Positions 1 through 13,714 are shown, numbered from the stretch's first letter. The stretch: 64,000 nt of DNA from Lucifuga dentata (GCA_014773175.1 VXCM01000800.1:169940-233939); one strand, 5' to 3'. Numbers and translations: made by a program. Notes: generated by a model not told the origin, from the letters alone.

Positions 1-52
1 TCTCTCCTGGGAAGCCATAAATAGCCATAGTGGAGGTGGAGGTCCTGGATCA

Positions 53-290
53 AATGGGGTCATGTTCTCCCAGTGTCTGCATGGGTTTCTTCCTAGTGCT
101 CCCTTTTTCCTCCCACAGTCCAAAGATATGCTGGTTAGATAAAGTGGAAACTCTAAATGATCTGTAAGCATGAATGGAGGTGTGACTGAGTTTGTCTGTC
201 TCTGTGTGTATTAGCCCTGTGATAGACTGGTCACCTGTCCAGTGTGTATCCTGCCTCTCATCATGTGAGTCCTGGGAGAGGCTAAGAAAG
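53..290. repeat. common teleost dispersed repeat, copy 1
   Basis: Contains the recurring strings GCATGGGTTTCTTCC, CTCCCACAGTCCAAAGATATG, GGAAACTCTAAAT and GCCCTGTGATAGACTGG, found in very many teleost sequences and repeated here near 7.5, 35.3 and 49.6 kb. The family class is not certain from sequence alone. Confidence 0.65.
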
Positions 291-310
291 GATAGATTCA
301 CTACGTCCTC

Positions 311-1398
311 AAAGCCCAGTCACATTTCATGACTGACATGGAATTGGGACACAGCTCCATTATGATGAAGAAAGAATGAAAATGAAAATCTAAACTATAA
401 AAATTGTATGACATGGACCCAGATAAATGCTAGATCTCTGACAAGGTTAAATTTCCCATGTCATTAGAACATGTTTTATATTCTTTTACTGATAATATTT
501 TTAAAAAATGAGTCAAGAGAGAGCTCCATCATCAGCTGCAATGCGTTAAGCTTCCAGAGAATTTCAGAAACCAACCGTGCAACAGCACAATCCTTCTCTG
601 TATGTTCAGCATACAAAATGATCATTCAGTCAAATGCACAAGGGAGATAATTTGAAATCCTTCCTTTTATTATGCAGTAGTCAAAGCTTATTTTAATTGT
701 GAGAACATCAATCACCAAACAGTTGACAGAGCCATTATCTGTGCCATGGATACCCTCATTAACAAATCCACTTATTGTAACAAATAAATGCAGAAAGACC
801 TGACATGCTTGTGAGAGCTTTTTTGCAACTTCATTATGTTGGTTGCGACTACTCCAAAAAAACAGAAGCAAGGACTTATTTAATTAGCATGGTTGCTTGG
901 CAACCGGTCACCCAGATACTTTAGTGTAAGTTTGTGCATAATATGGGAGCTGGCAAAACACAGGGCAGGGCTTAACAAGTGTTAAGTTTAGGACCTAATG
1001 TTGAATGATAATATTGTTGTAATGTTGGGTGACCCAATGAATGCCGCTTACTGGATGTTAAAAGCAGGAAAATATACACATTAGAAAAAGAGCTTGTTTG
1101 TTTTCCTTCCATGTTATGAGCTTCTGTAAGCACTAAATTATATTTTATCTGTTTTGATTTACAGTAGCTCTAATTCAAGCCCACAAAAAATAAACAAAAA
1201 ACAAACAAACAAAAACAAAGAACTAGGATTGTGAATAATTATATGTGAGGTCCAAGCCTATGCAACTCAGAACCCAAGGCCTATAACCATAGCAAGTTAT
1301 GAACCAAAATACATTTGCCTTTATCACAGCGCCACCATCAGGTGACAAAGTATACCAGTCAAAGTACCTCAGAAAGTCCAGCAGCATCAATCTGCTTG
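311..1398. other. intergenic, nothing recognised
   Basis: AT-rich DNA with no open frame resembling a known protein and no clear repeat family. Confidence 0.5.
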
Positions 1399-1417
1399 CC
1401 ATCACACACACACACAC

Positions 1418-1466
<49 letters not shown>

Positions 1467-1481
1467 NACACACACACACAT
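1399..1481. repeat. (CA)n microsatellite with gap N
   Basis: About 80 bp of CA units with one CG interruption and an N at 1467, so its true length is unknown. Confidence 0.95.
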
Positions 1482-2504
1482 TTCATAAAGAAATGCCCCA
1501 CCCCCTCCCCTTCTCACTCACACAGAGAGGAGCAGCATGTTTAACTAAAGGGCCAGAGAGAGAGAAAACAAAGGAGGAATAGCTTTTTGAATGACAAAGC
1601 ATGATCTGATCAGTGTAAATTTTTGTGTGGGATGACATTTTCACGTACACTAGCAACTCAGCAAATTTCAGTTTTGTTTTTTTTTTAAAATCTTGAACAG
1701 CATAGGTTTAAGTTTTAAATTCAGTTAGGGCAACAGAGCTAATTTTCTGTCATAGGGTTACGAGATGTTCACTAAGTGCTGAAACTTGTGTATTTGCTCC
1801 TGTTTATTTTAAATTTTTTGGTATTATTAATTTATGAGTATATTTCCATCTGCATTTGTCTACAACTTCTACATTATTTGGACCATTATTGATTGTGAAA
1901 ATAATAAAGTTTAATGTTAAAATGAACATAATTTTGATGTAACTCTTAAACGTTTTTACTTTGAATTCCATTGTTTTCTTACCGAATTTTCACTTTAACC
2001 ATGAAACTACAGTATGTAAAGGTAAATGCATGCTGTGTGTATGATATTGTAATTTAGAGGTGTAATTTTAATTTTGCTAATTGTTAATGTCACTACTGTT
2101 TCCATTATATTCAGTGATATATGGGAATTCTGATTTACAAGTAACATTTGTACAAAAAACATTACTAAGGATTCTGTATGGTCTGGTATGAGAGGAGGTC
2201 CATGGGAGGGTGACCTATAAGTTACCCACACTGGGTGACACCAACCCTAGGGTGAATGTTACAAAAGAAGAAGAAAATTAGCTTTCAAATTCATAATACT
2301 GACAGAGACACACACAAGCACCCCCTACCCCACCCCATCTGCTTTCTATGACATCATTTCGATATGACATCATGGGCATTCTCCATGGTGTTCATGATTG
2401 TAGTTATTAATACAAAACAGTTGGCAGTCCGTTGCAGTTTTGTCACCTGATCCTGCAAGTCTCATGCCATATGAGCTGCAGTGGCTGGTCCCGTGATCAT
2501 AGTA
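1482..2504. other. intergenic, nothing recognised
   Basis: AT-rich, no gene or repeat assigned. Confidence 0.5.
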
Positions 2505-2567
2505 CAGTGGTCTTCAACCTTGGGTATGTGCGAGGGTCCCAGGAGGTATGTTAAAAAAAAAAAAATA

Positions 2568-2598
<31 letters not shown>

Positions 2599-3180
2599 AT
2601 TTTAATTTTTTCAGATATACTTTTCACTCCGAAATCAATTTTAATAAAAGTGTAAGTAAGTCCCATCAAAAAATAGAATATTCTGTATCATTTCTTACAG
2701 CTGTTCCTTCCTAATCTCATCTCTGTCTCTGTTCTCTCTCTGTTTTGTTGCTTGTGGCTCATTCATGTGTGCAGTATCCAAAGATACTTCATCTCAGTGC
2801 TTTGTTAAGTCACTACAAGCTTGAAACAAAGCCGTTCTTCTCAAAAAACTACAAATCAGAAACTAATCAAATTAAGCTAGAAATGCTCAGTTTCACGTCC
2901 TCATGGCAAAAGTGAAAAAGCCATTCACCATCGCAGAGGAGCTGATTTTTGCCAGCTGTTCAAGCTTGTTGAAATGATGCTGGATGAAGAAGGCAGCGAT
3001 GCACCCAGAGCTGTGCCATTATCAGCTGCCACAGTTTCACAAAGAATTGATGACATGGATGAGGATGTTACCAATGAAGTGGTGGAGAAACTAAAGTCAT
3101 TGAGTTTATTTATGCTGCAGCTTGAGAAATCTACAGATGTCAGCAGATAAGTGCAGCTGCTCGGGTTTGTACTGTATTTC
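2505..3180 (+). pseudogene. hAT-type transposase fossil
   Basis: The left end at 2505 (CAGTGGTCTTCAACC) resembles hAT terminal repeats of the CAGTGGTTCTCAA type. From about 2880 the plus strand encodes, with frameshifts and stops, a transposase segment: VKKPFTIAEEL, then VEMMLDEEGSDAP, SQRIDDMDEDVTNEVVEKL and LQLEKSTDVSR. This is the region before the first catalytic Asp of ZBED/Charlie-like hAT transposases, where the usual LQLDESTD is degraded. A TA-rich microsatellite (about 2565-2600) lies inside. No right end was found, so the copy is truncated. Confidence 0.7.
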
Positions 3181-3318
3181 CTTATTTACATGTCGCAGTA
3201 GCTCCTCATAAAACAAACCAACGTGCAAAAATTAAGACTTGCTTCATTCTGCTGGTAAATTTCAGCGGAATGAAATCTGGGCAATGTTCCAAACTGTATT
3301 TGTCTCACACTAGTACAC

Positions 3319-3643
3319 TGCCCATTGAAAATGTGCCTGTTCGGACCGGGGCGGACTTTATGGTGTGTGCCGCAGCCTGCCATAAGTGCCTGTGGAGCTG
3401 AGCATATGCTGCAGCACCCGGAGCGTATCCTGCCACTGTGGCCGGAGTGTGTCCTGCCACACGGACTACTTTTTACTGGCACAGCTCCAGAACCGCTCAT
3501 CCAAACAACTTCACGTGACACTGCACGTCCTTGGGTCCTGAACAATAAACCTGCCGAATTTGAAGTTCATACAGTGCTGGGTTCTAGAGATGTTGGTGCC
3601 ACAGATAGATGTCTGTGACCTCGAAGGCGATTTCTGGCTTTAT
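3319..3643. repeat. unclassified direct repeat, copy A
   Basis: Diverged copy of 4110-4440 in the same orientation. Shared strings include GGCGGACTTTATGGTGTG, CGCAGCCTGCCATAA, TGCCTGTGGAGC, GACTACTTTTTACTGGCA and ATAAACCTGCCGAATTT. CG-rich compared with its surroundings. No protein match. Confidence 0.75.
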
Positions 3644-4109
3644 AGATAGACTATTCCACCCTCACTTAAGAGTCCTCTTCTATAGCTAGGCAGATAGATA
3701 ACTTATCCACACACTTAAACATTTGACCAGCTTTATTAAAGTGTGCAACGAACAGAGTAAAACAATAACACAGAAAAAATACAATTGCATAAATGTCAAA
3801 ACGTTATGAATAAAACAACAAAGAAAAATATACTGTCAGAAATGAACTCAATGCATTAATCTTTGAAATTAGGCAAACTTAAAAATATATTCAACAACAT
3901 GTAAAAAATAATTAATAAACTGAAATCCACTTACAGATGATGCTTGAATATGATTACGACAAGGATGTTTTAAGATTCTTTTCAGCACAGGCCACACCTC
4001 TCTCTGAAGGAGTAATGAACATCCTCACACATAGCAAAATACAGAGCAAATACAGAAACTTCTCCCCCTGCTGGTGGGAGTTGCCACTACATCCAGTGGC
4101 AGAATATAG

Positions 4110-4440
4110 ACAGTGCTATGCCTGTTGAAAACGTGCATTTTGGGACTGGGCCGGACTTTATGGTGTGCGCCGCAGCCTGCCATAAATGCCTGTGGAGCGG
4201 AGCATATATGTTGTTGCATCTAGATGGTGTCCTGCCAAGCAGACTACTTTTTACTGGCAAGCTCAACGTCCTTGGGTCCTGAGAAATAAACCTGCCGAAT
4301 TTCAAGTTTATANTACTTTTTACTGGCAAGCTCAACGTACTTGGGTCCTGAGAAATAAACCTGCCGAATTTCAAGTTTATACAGTGCCGAGTTTTAGAGA
4401 TATTGATGCCACAGACAGACAGAGATTTCTAGCTTTATAG
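4110..4440. repeat. unclassified direct repeat, copy B
   Basis: Second copy of the 3319-3643 unit, about 790 bp away. It contains an apparent assembly duplication around N 4313 (4245-4312 repeated at 4314-4381 with one mismatch); without it the unit is about 260 bp. The pair could be the ends of one element or two insertions. Confidence 0.75.
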
Positions 4441-4443
4441 TAA

Positions 4444-4497
4444 AGTTTATATATATAAGATGTATATCTTGAAGCATGGCTTATTATTATTATTATA

Positions 4498-4535
<38 letters not shown>

Positions 4536-4590
4536 NAGTTTATATATATAAGATGTATATCTTGAAGCATGGCTTATTATTATTATTATA

Positions 4591-4624
<34 letters not shown>

Positions 4625-4628
4625 GATG
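4444..4628. repeat. (TTA)n microsatellite, duplicated around gap N 4536
   Basis: A short unique lead-in and TTA tract is present before and again after the N, so the two tracts are probably one locus in the genome. Confidence 0.85.
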
Positions 4629-5053
4629 ATTACACAAATACCACTGATGCCACAAATGTATACACATAACATGTTTTGTAATACTGTTCCAGCTAAATAA
4701 AATGTAGGCTTTTTATGTGTCAGGAAAGTGGTGAGTGTGTGAAAGAGAACAGAGAAAGGCTGTGAAGAGGAACAATTACCTTTGCTGGTGAATGGCAACC
4801 GGGAAATATCCCCATGGCAACATTCTCCCCCCCTTTCTGAGAATAATGGTGATGATGGTGTAAGCAGGAATAGACAGAAACTGTAACTTGTGTCCCACTG
4901 ACTAATAAAACACAGTTTGCGTGCTGTTTCTCTCCGTTTGTCTCTCACTTGCTGTTTTTGTCTTCTCATCCAGGTTTACAACACATCATTATCTTTAGAC
5001 CAAAGCATCTGAATTTAAAGTCACCAGTATATTCAGAATGATGTGGGGGGGGT

Positions 5054-5089
<36 letters not shown>

Positions 5090-7430
5090 GTCAGAGTGAC
5101 TTTGGTGAGAAGGCATCATCCCTCTGGGAAGCCTGTGTTTGCCCAGGGTGGGTCCTGCTCTCTGGGACCCATGCTGAGTTTGTGTCAGGTGGTGATTCGA
5201 GAAATGAGGACAGGGAAGCACATCTTGCAATCTACAGAAGTCTGGAGGTCTCATTGCAAGATAAATAGGTCACTTCATTGAATGATTTCATTAAAACAGC
5301 TTTAAACAGGCGTTTAGAACATCCATCCAGTCTGATAAATCTGAACAGGGTCACGTTTTCAGCCATGCTATAATGTCAAATTTAACCCCAAGACAAAGAC
5401 CAAGATACCTCACTAAAGGTAAAATTATGAACAAAGATAGATTTCATCAAATATATCAGTATTGTCTGATGTGTGCTTATTCCCTCTAAACACAAGCATA
5501 AACACAGACTGGCATCTACTAAGTCTGAGATCAAAACTAATGACTCCATATACCGTTGATTGATAAATTCTGAGCCTGACACATGAGGAAATAAGGGAGA
5601 TACCCAAGGGTTTGTCAAGGTTTCAATAAACCAGGTAAACATGACCAATAATTCAATAATTGAAATAATTCAGCATGCACCATACTAATCTGATTTGGCT
5701 CCCTCAGGCTTTTACCTTTCCCCAAACATGAAAAAGGCTTAATCTGGAACCTGTTTTTGGCTCAGATGATCAGTTGCAAACTGTTTACAACACATCTGTG
5801 TTAGGTCTTCTTAGGCTAGTATCAGAAATCAACAGCATACACACAAAAATTTACATGAAAAACAAAAAAAGGTATGTGAATCAGGTTTCAGATTATTTCA
5901 TCATCAAATGGTTTCTAAATGTTTTTAATCAGTGTCCGTGAAAACCACAGTTCTCCAAAGAATTATTACAGTAAAATGCATTCTGATATAATACAATTGG
6001 TTTTTAAATGGTTTTATGAGGTAGAAGAGTTGTCTCAGCCTGTGGAGCATGTAATCCTTCAATTTAAAATAGCCAAATTTAGAGATTCAGGATTTTCACA
6101 TGACAGCACTGATAAGGGAATTCCTCATTTTATAAAACTCTTGGGTTTTGCCTGTATTATTACAATAAGCCTCATTAAGTTTTAAATGTTTTGAGAGCTT
6201 AATCACCCACAGAGTCAGCAGAGTGTAGATTTGCAGCAAATGTTGATGCATTTCCTGGCTGCCAAAAATAGCTAAATCTACTAATGTGAGCCTCTGACAA
6301 GTTGATGAAAACACAGATAATAGATTCCCTCCTTTGATCATAAGAATAAGAAAAAAAAAATCTTTTGTTAACTTACTTACTTTACTTTTCATAAAATGTA
6401 ATTGAAACACTTAACAGATGTATTCATTGTGTTTCACGTTTACAGTTCCATTATTTGCCCACCCAGAGTGCTGACATTTTATCCTGAACATGACTGTAAT
6501 GCCTGATTCTGCTGAAAGCCTCAGACATTTAGCGCACTGATCTACTGTGACATTTCATTTTCTAAATGTGTCTACTTGTGCAAAAACCATTAAAAGTCAC
6601 CAAAGTCATCATTGGGTATTTTATGCCTTTTTTTTTTTTTTTTTTTTNTTTTTTTTTTTTTTTTTTTAATTTAATTGATCTAAGCTTTACTGAAACAGGT
6701 TCAAGCATGTTATTATCCCTGCAGGAAAAATCTATTGGTGAAGTCAAAATAGGAGACACAGATGATATAATGTAATATAATAGACAGTACAATAATACAA
6801 TGACGTCTATATACATTTTGATTCATGCACACCCACTAGAACACACAAATACATTTTGCATTGCACAGAATTACTTCAAAGATAGTGCAAAATGAAATGC
6901 AAAGACCTTACGTAAGAGATTATATAAAGAAAAATAAAACCTCTTACTGTAATCACTGGCTATTCTGACAATAGGGGGCAGTAGTGCCCCACTGTTGATC
7001 ACTTAGTTGCTCTTTAATGTCAATAGCTTCCAGTGGTATTGCCAGAGCCTGCATAATCTCTACAGCATGAAGAAATAGTATTATTGCGTATTACTGCATT
7101 AGTTTACTGCATCATTAGTAATACTGCAAAAGAAAAGGCTGGAAAAAGTAAATCTAAACTGGGTCATATGTCAGGTCACCCTGCTGCAATGATGAGTCAT
7201 GTTAACAGCCTTCAGATGCTCTTTCCATTCCTCATAGTTAAAAAAAGATCACAAAACAGCTGTCACTCACAAGACTGGCACGTTTTCCTGACAGTCGCCA
7301 TTAAACCTTCAGTGTTTTGGAGGATTTAAAGCTGATTCTCCTGTGGAATGTGAGCAGCAGTGTGACAGAGGGCTGGGCTGACACCTTTAATCACAGATAA
7401 ACACAACCTATAGCAAGCATTTTGTCGCAG
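4629..7430. other. intergenic, simple repeats only
   Basis: Contains a GA tract (5056-5087) and a T-run with N (6630-6667). No coding region or transposon recognised. Confidence 0.5.
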
Positions 7431-7434
7431 TTGA

Positions 7435-7640
7435 AATGGCAGGCAACTCGGAAAGGTCACCAGTCTATCACAAGGCTAACACATACAAAGACATTTACAA
7501 TGATGCAATTTAGCTTCCAGTTCTCCAATGTGGCATTGGGCTCTGGGATTAAACCCACACAGCATGCAAACTCCACAGAGAAAGGCCCTGATCAGGCGAT
7601 TTGGATTCAAACCCTGAACCTTTTTGCAGTGAGATGAAGC
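7435..7640. repeat. common teleost dispersed repeat, copy 2 (reverse of copy 1)
   Basis: GGTCACCAGTCTATCACA, CACATACAAAGACA, ATGCAAACTCCACAG and ATTCAAACCCTGAACC follow the order expected for the reverse complement of the copies at 53-290 and 49490-49770. Confidence 0.6.
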
Positions 7641-8453
7641 TCTGCAGCATCCTCAATAGAAGATAAATTAGGCTCAGTTTTACCNCTTTTTTTTTTTTAA
7701 ATTTGCAACAAAATGGCTTCAAAACATGAACTTAATCTCTTCTCTCTGCAGATCAGATTCAGTTTCTCATTCACAGAAATTGGTTCTGCAGCTTCTGCTG
7801 AGGTGTGACTCAACCGATGAGATTATTTCTGCCCATAGAACAGTTTAAGAAAATATAGAGAAATGAACAGTGGAATTAAAACTCTAGTTTGCATATTATT
7901 TTGGAACATTCTATCTACATTTATTCAGTGTAAGCACATTGCTCTCTATGAATTACTGAAACATGTACCTTGATGCAAAAATTAAAAAAAAGCTAAACTG
8001 ATATTTATGCTGTATCTTTGCTACAAGGCTGCACTGACCTTGATCTAACATCTCACTCAGAAGTTGAGTTAATTGTGCAAAATAATCAGAATTTAGATCC
8101 TTTTTCAATGAAACCCAAATTACAACTAATAGATTACCATTTTTCTCACCGTGTCTCAATGGTAAATTTGTGAGATCAGGGCTACCTGCTAATAGCTAAA
8201 TGAAGGGTCTGATTAGTCACAGCAAGAGGGAACTAATCAGCACTCAATCTCTGTGTGGATTCTGATCTGGAGTCAGTTTTATTTCATATTAACATATGCC
8301 TGACAGGTCTCTACAGATCAATATCACCATGGAAATCAACTGACAGCTAAATAATTTAAGCCAAGGAAACTTTTAATTATATGGAGGAAAGGAAAGGTCT
8401 CATTCAGTCTAACAAACCGTAGCTGTATATTTTCTACTTTTAATATTTGACAT

Positions 8454-8498
8454 ACATGTATAACATGAGGTTATACTTGTACTTCATGTTATACATGT
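8454..8498. repeat. perfect 15-bp inverted repeat
   Basis: ACATGTATAACATGA at 8454-8468 and its exact reverse complement at 8484-8498, with a 15-nt spacer. Confidence 0.9.
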
Positions 8499-11400
8499 GC
8501 TGTCTTCTGACAGCTTTCACACGAGTCATATAAACCACTGCACAGTGCTGTGCAGCTGCTGACATCATGATTTCCCAGAAGCACTTTATGTTTTTTTTAA
8601 ATCCATTTTATTCAGTACATTTTAAGCAGAATGAAGATAAAATAAAAAAATGCATGTCTAATTTTGTAATTTCATAAAATGTGTTTTGGATACTGTATTC
8701 TCTGCTCAACACAATATTAATAGTATATTTACTCAACTTTGCATAACTTTGGGTACTTCAATTCTGAAAATTAAAAACCTATAAAACATGTAGCCGCAGT
8801 TTATTGTCCTTTCATGCGTTGCTCATCCTTTAATTTAAGTCATCACCAAATCACCAACCACATCAAAGCTATGGCTGGTCTGTAATTTTATCAACCAGGT
8901 GGAATATACCCTGAATTATCCATGACCAAAAACTGAAATTTGATTGGAGTTTTACTCCATCTGCTGGATAAAGCAAGTAAAGCAATTAATTTTCTGGCAC
9001 GTCACTGCAAGGAGTAAATTTTTTACTGTTTGTAATTTTTACTGTTTTAACTACATTTCAACCTATAATTATGTTTTTTTTGTTTTTTTTTTGTTTTTTG
9101 TTTTTAAAGAAGAAAAGGACTGAAATCAATATATATAATGTATATCTGTTTCAAGGAAAAATGCATGAGCTATAATTATGGGGGAAACTACATACAGACA
9201 TTGACCCAACATGCTGCTCATGCATCATGCAGTAGCAATGAATGCATCGCACCATTCTCCGGGTAATTTGTGGAGTTATTATTTGTCGCTGTTCTAACAT
9301 ATAAAACAGTCAAAAGCTGAACGATGCTGGTTTGTGACTTTACTTCATGAGTCTGATGAAGGATTTGCTCAGGCTTTGCTCAGGCTTTGCTTTGAGGAAA
9401 AGACTAAGTAAGGAAATCCTTTACTCTGGGGCAGAGAGCAGAGTGGACATTTGCAGCTGGTGTGGAACAGGGTCACACCTCGGTGCCAGAAACACCTCCT
9501 GGGTTCCAATGGACTTGTTTTCAGAAAGGGAGCTCAACCAAAGTAGGAACATAGGGGACTTTTGACAGACCTTTGGTTCAGTAGCCAAACCAACAACTCC
9601 TTTCATAAAATCCTTTCAGAAATCTGTCTCACTGGCCTTATTTGAGCTGCTCTCAAAGAACATTAGTATAAATAATCCTCCAGTGAAGTGACTCATTTGT
9701 CATCAATTTGTTAAAACTTTGGTTGGATCCAGCTTTAATTCTCTTTTAATCCTACATCACCCGATATGGTGCATTTAAGTATGTGTATTATGTAATACAA
9801 TAATTAGTGCCATAAAATTCCAACATTTATAGCAAAAAGTACCATTTGGAAAATATACAGTCAGATATAATAAATTATTAGTTTAAATTACTTCCAGAAA
9901 TGACAGGTGCACGTCCAGTTGAATCAATCCAAAGCAGAAAGCCTGGATAATTTATATCATTTTCATAAAGTTATAATGCTGCAGGCTACTTTTTAAATCC
10001 AAACCCTGCAGAATTCCATTTTCTTTCTTTTCTAGCAACAGATAGCTCAGCAGGTTATCCCTGAGGCATTTACTGATGCTCCTCTTAATTTCTACAATAA
10101 AGAGAAACCTTTTTGTCTGAATGCTGTGAGGGTGCACTACAGGTTTAATAATCTATTCATTCCCTTTACTACTCTATTTTTTTTCTCTTTCCTTCTCTGT
10201 TTTGCTTTCAGTCTTTTGCCTATTTCTCCTTGGTTTACTAGCTTTCTCCACTCCAACAGCAGCTCAGTGCTGTTATTTCAAGCAGTTGCCTCCACTCAGC
10301 CACATACCAGCTTTACTATATTTCATATAAAAAAAAACATGCACAATAGCTTTGACAGCCATATTCTTTGACCACTTGTTGTTGCTACCAAGGTACAATT
10401 TTATCAGCTGGAAACTTTGCAAACTTTGCAAGGTTTAAAAAAAAAAAAGCTTTAAAGTTTACAGTGCTGGCATGGTCATAACATGTCTGTCTACAAACCT
10501 CATATTAGATCAAGATGTAACCAGTTGGTGTTCATGAGGTCTTTACTTTTTGTGTATGTGTGCTAAAAAGCATCCTTGACATTGTTTTATTTTACAAAAG
10601 TATTTTCTTGATAATCAACTATATACTACAGTGCCACTAGTTCATAAAGTTCAAGTGTAGTTGACTTCTGTGAATAATTTCTAGTTATACTTTAGACTTT
10701 TGACTATTTCATTGCAAAAAATATTATGTGTTGTGCTAAGTGTGTGTCTTGAACATTGTCAGGTTCAGTCTAAAAGAAAAGTATCAGACTTGTAAGTCCT
10801 AAACTGCCTTGAACTGCTGTGTTTTAATTTATTCCTTTACTTTTATAACACATTGTCAACATGTAACACACCTGGTTAGACATACCCACAAAGTAAGAGG
10901 CCAGAGAGCAAGTGTTTGGCAAGCATCTGTCATGCTGCAGCTACTCAATCAGAACAGAGCAGGCTTTTTGAGAGGGGGCCGTAAAGAGATGGTACTTAAA
11001 CAGAATGGTTTCACTCAGTGTACACAGTAGTGCCGCAGCAATGGAGAGTAGAAGTGGTTGAATGTGTTTTTGCATTTCAAAGCATTGCAAAGTTTTTTAA
11101 AATAGATCCTAAATGAAAGTAATAACATTGATATTAGTGGCCCTTTAAATTACTTCATGGTCGGGCATCTATACTGCATAGCTTTTAATGCTGCTATGAG
11201 CCTAAACATAACTTGAAATCATCTAGCTGTAACCTGTTGACTACCAGAGAGTCCAGATGAAAGACTGGACTCTCCTCTCTGGACAGGACTGCTCCAGTGT
11301 TCAGACTAAGACTAGGATGTCCCGGAATCCAGATTAAAGACCAAGAGTACCGAGCTGTCAGGGACTTGCTAGAGAAGTCAGTGTCATCTCTTAAATCACT

Positions 11401-13593
11401 TAACAAAACACACTTTTATTGGATAGCTTACTGTTATTATCGGTTATTTTACAAACTTAGTTACATTTATAACATCAGAAAATGACCAGCTGAGTGTGTA
11501 TTTGGAACTGATGATTCACTCATGTCACAGCCAACATGTCAACTTTGTAGCAGAAAGAGGTGAAGTTTGATCAATAGAAGCTTGTTGTGAAGCCTGTGTG
11601 GTTTAGGAAAAAAAGGCTACAGTATTTTTCTGTGTCAAATTGGATCACTTCAAAATGTCTTTTGGATGAAGGATGAGCAGTTCATAAGTATTTCCACTGA
11701 TTGTTGATGTTTATGCATATGGCCAAGCAAAGCTCATGTGAGGGTATTTTTTTTTTTTTTTTTTTTTTTTTGCCAAGTGAAGTTGACCTAAGGGAAGAGT
11801 CAAAGGGTTGCGCTCATCTGTGTTTGTCAGCCGCAGCCTCATCTCATAACACCACGAAGTTATGCTCGGGCGCAGGGGGTGGAAACAAATGAAGGGCTTC
11901 CCATGTGAAAGTGGTTCCCTCGTGGACGAGCCAGAGCCTTGTCCTAATTAGTGGGAATGAGTTATGACTGGAAAACCTGAGCTCAGGCAGACAGGCAAGC
12001 AGGCAGGCAGGCAGGGTGAGATGGAGCAGATGCAGCAGCCATACTGCCATGCAGGAACCGTTTCAACACTGAGGCCATGGACCTGCCAGCCAGCTGGATT
12101 TGGCTCTCTAAACCAAAAGAGCGATGGTCAGAGGTGAGACAGGCCAAGGAGGTGAGGTTTCACCTGAAAAGCTGCAGAACCAACAAAGTCTTGAATGGGA
12201 GCACTTGTAGTCGTGATGGAGCTAAGAGCAACTTGTGTGAGAAAGTTAAAAAGAGATTGGGTCAGCATTGGGTCATATGTACTACCGGGGGCTCCCTCTA
12301 AACCCTGCAGCCGTCAGTCCGTAGCTAAAGTCTAGCCCACAACGCAACAAAGACTCATTTCCACTTTGCCACCAAGAGCCTGACCGTGATTATGTTTCAA
12401 CAAAAAATACCTCAGTATACGGCTGTGCAGATAATGATACATTCAGTTGCAGCTAGTTCAACAGTAGAGGTCAAGGAGGTAGCATTATGTTACATTATGT
12501 CCCTAAACTTCTGTCAAAAAACAAGCCTGCCTGTTGGCCTATGTAGGTTGAGCCAACATCGCCGATTTCTTTGTCTCAAATTACGGATTTTCAGTCCTAC
12601 ACTGAATGAAATGATCAGGCTGATGTCACTAGATTGCCTTTTGTACCACAGGAACCTTTTCAGGAACCCAGGAGCTTTCCTTTGTTTCGTGCCAAGCTAA
12701 AAACGTTCAGAAACATATATTCCCATACCAACATGGATCCTGGTTCCTTGGTGCAAAACAAAAGAAAGTTCTTGAGTTTTTGAAAAAAGTTCCTGTTGTG
12801 CAAAAGGTATCATTATTCTCTAATTTGAGAAAGGGTGTAAAACAGTTTATGCTGAGTTTCAAAGGCCTGAGTGGAGTAAAGATTTCCAGCAGGTCACTGA
12901 CCCAAAGATAAGAAAGAAATCATCTTTAAAACTTATAATTTCTGCATCCTCTTAACCCTTTTTTAGAGTTATTTTGTTTATATGGTTTGAAGTAGCATGA
13001 TCTGTCTTGTAACTTGGCTTGTGTGGATTTAGTTATATCTGGTCTACTGCTTGCCAATCCACTCCACACCTTGTTGTTTGCTTTGTAAATGAAATATTTG
13101 GGTTTCTGTGTCTGTGACCTTTGACACACAGTTAAAAAAAAAACAAAATTTATCTCTTTAAAGTGAAAAGACTGAGCAAAAATCTGTGTATTAACTGTGA
13201 TTATGATCTTTTACACCACAATTTAGCTCATGAAAGTATTGCTGTAACATGGATAAACTTTGATTTATTGTTGTGTGTGTCAACATAGTCATTTGTATGA
13301 TTGTGTTCTGTTAAAAACATATACAATAAAACAAATAGTGACACTGTTTACTGAATCTATCTCATTTTCTATTGTGGTCATCATGTCACCAGCCATCCAA
13401 ATTGAAAACATCTTACACATCTTTCTCATATCCTTATTTTATTGCTTTTCCATTCATTTTCAGGTATGTCTGTCTCTGAGTGCCAAGTTTAAAATTTGAG
13501 TTTGTGATTTTAATGTGTCACACATTCTTTTGTGGATTGGTAAAGGGAAGTGTACTCCAGTTTGGAAGGGGACCGTGATGTGTTTTTCCACAG

Positions 13594-13714
13594 CACGTGC
13601 AGGACACGGCGGAAACGTCTGGCTGCAGCTGCTGGAACAACATCGAAAAGAGTCTCTGTAGGAGCATGTGTGGGGCCACGGATGTTTTCAGACCTGCCGA
13701 GACCTTCTCCACAG
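13594..13714 (+). other. exon-like segment of unknown status
   Basis: Preceded by TTTTTCCACAG and followed by GTACAC, with an open frame of 40 codons (HVQDTAETSGCSCWNNIEKS then LCRSMCGATDVFRPAETFST). The CxC-x8-C-x3-C pattern recalls endothelin-like peptides (CxC-x7-C-x3-C) but the spacing differs and no partner exon was found. It may be chance. Confidence 0.2.

Noticed and set aside
1399..1481. His/Thr or Cys/Val repeat protein
   Set aside because: It is the translation of a CA microsatellite.
4245..4381. True local tandem duplication
   Set aside because: The two copies meet exactly at an N and are almost identical, as at four other N sites; an assembly overlap is simpler.
12077..12301. 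74-codon plus-strand small protein gene
   Set aside because: Reads like ordinary sequence by chance; no conserved motif or transcript signal visible.
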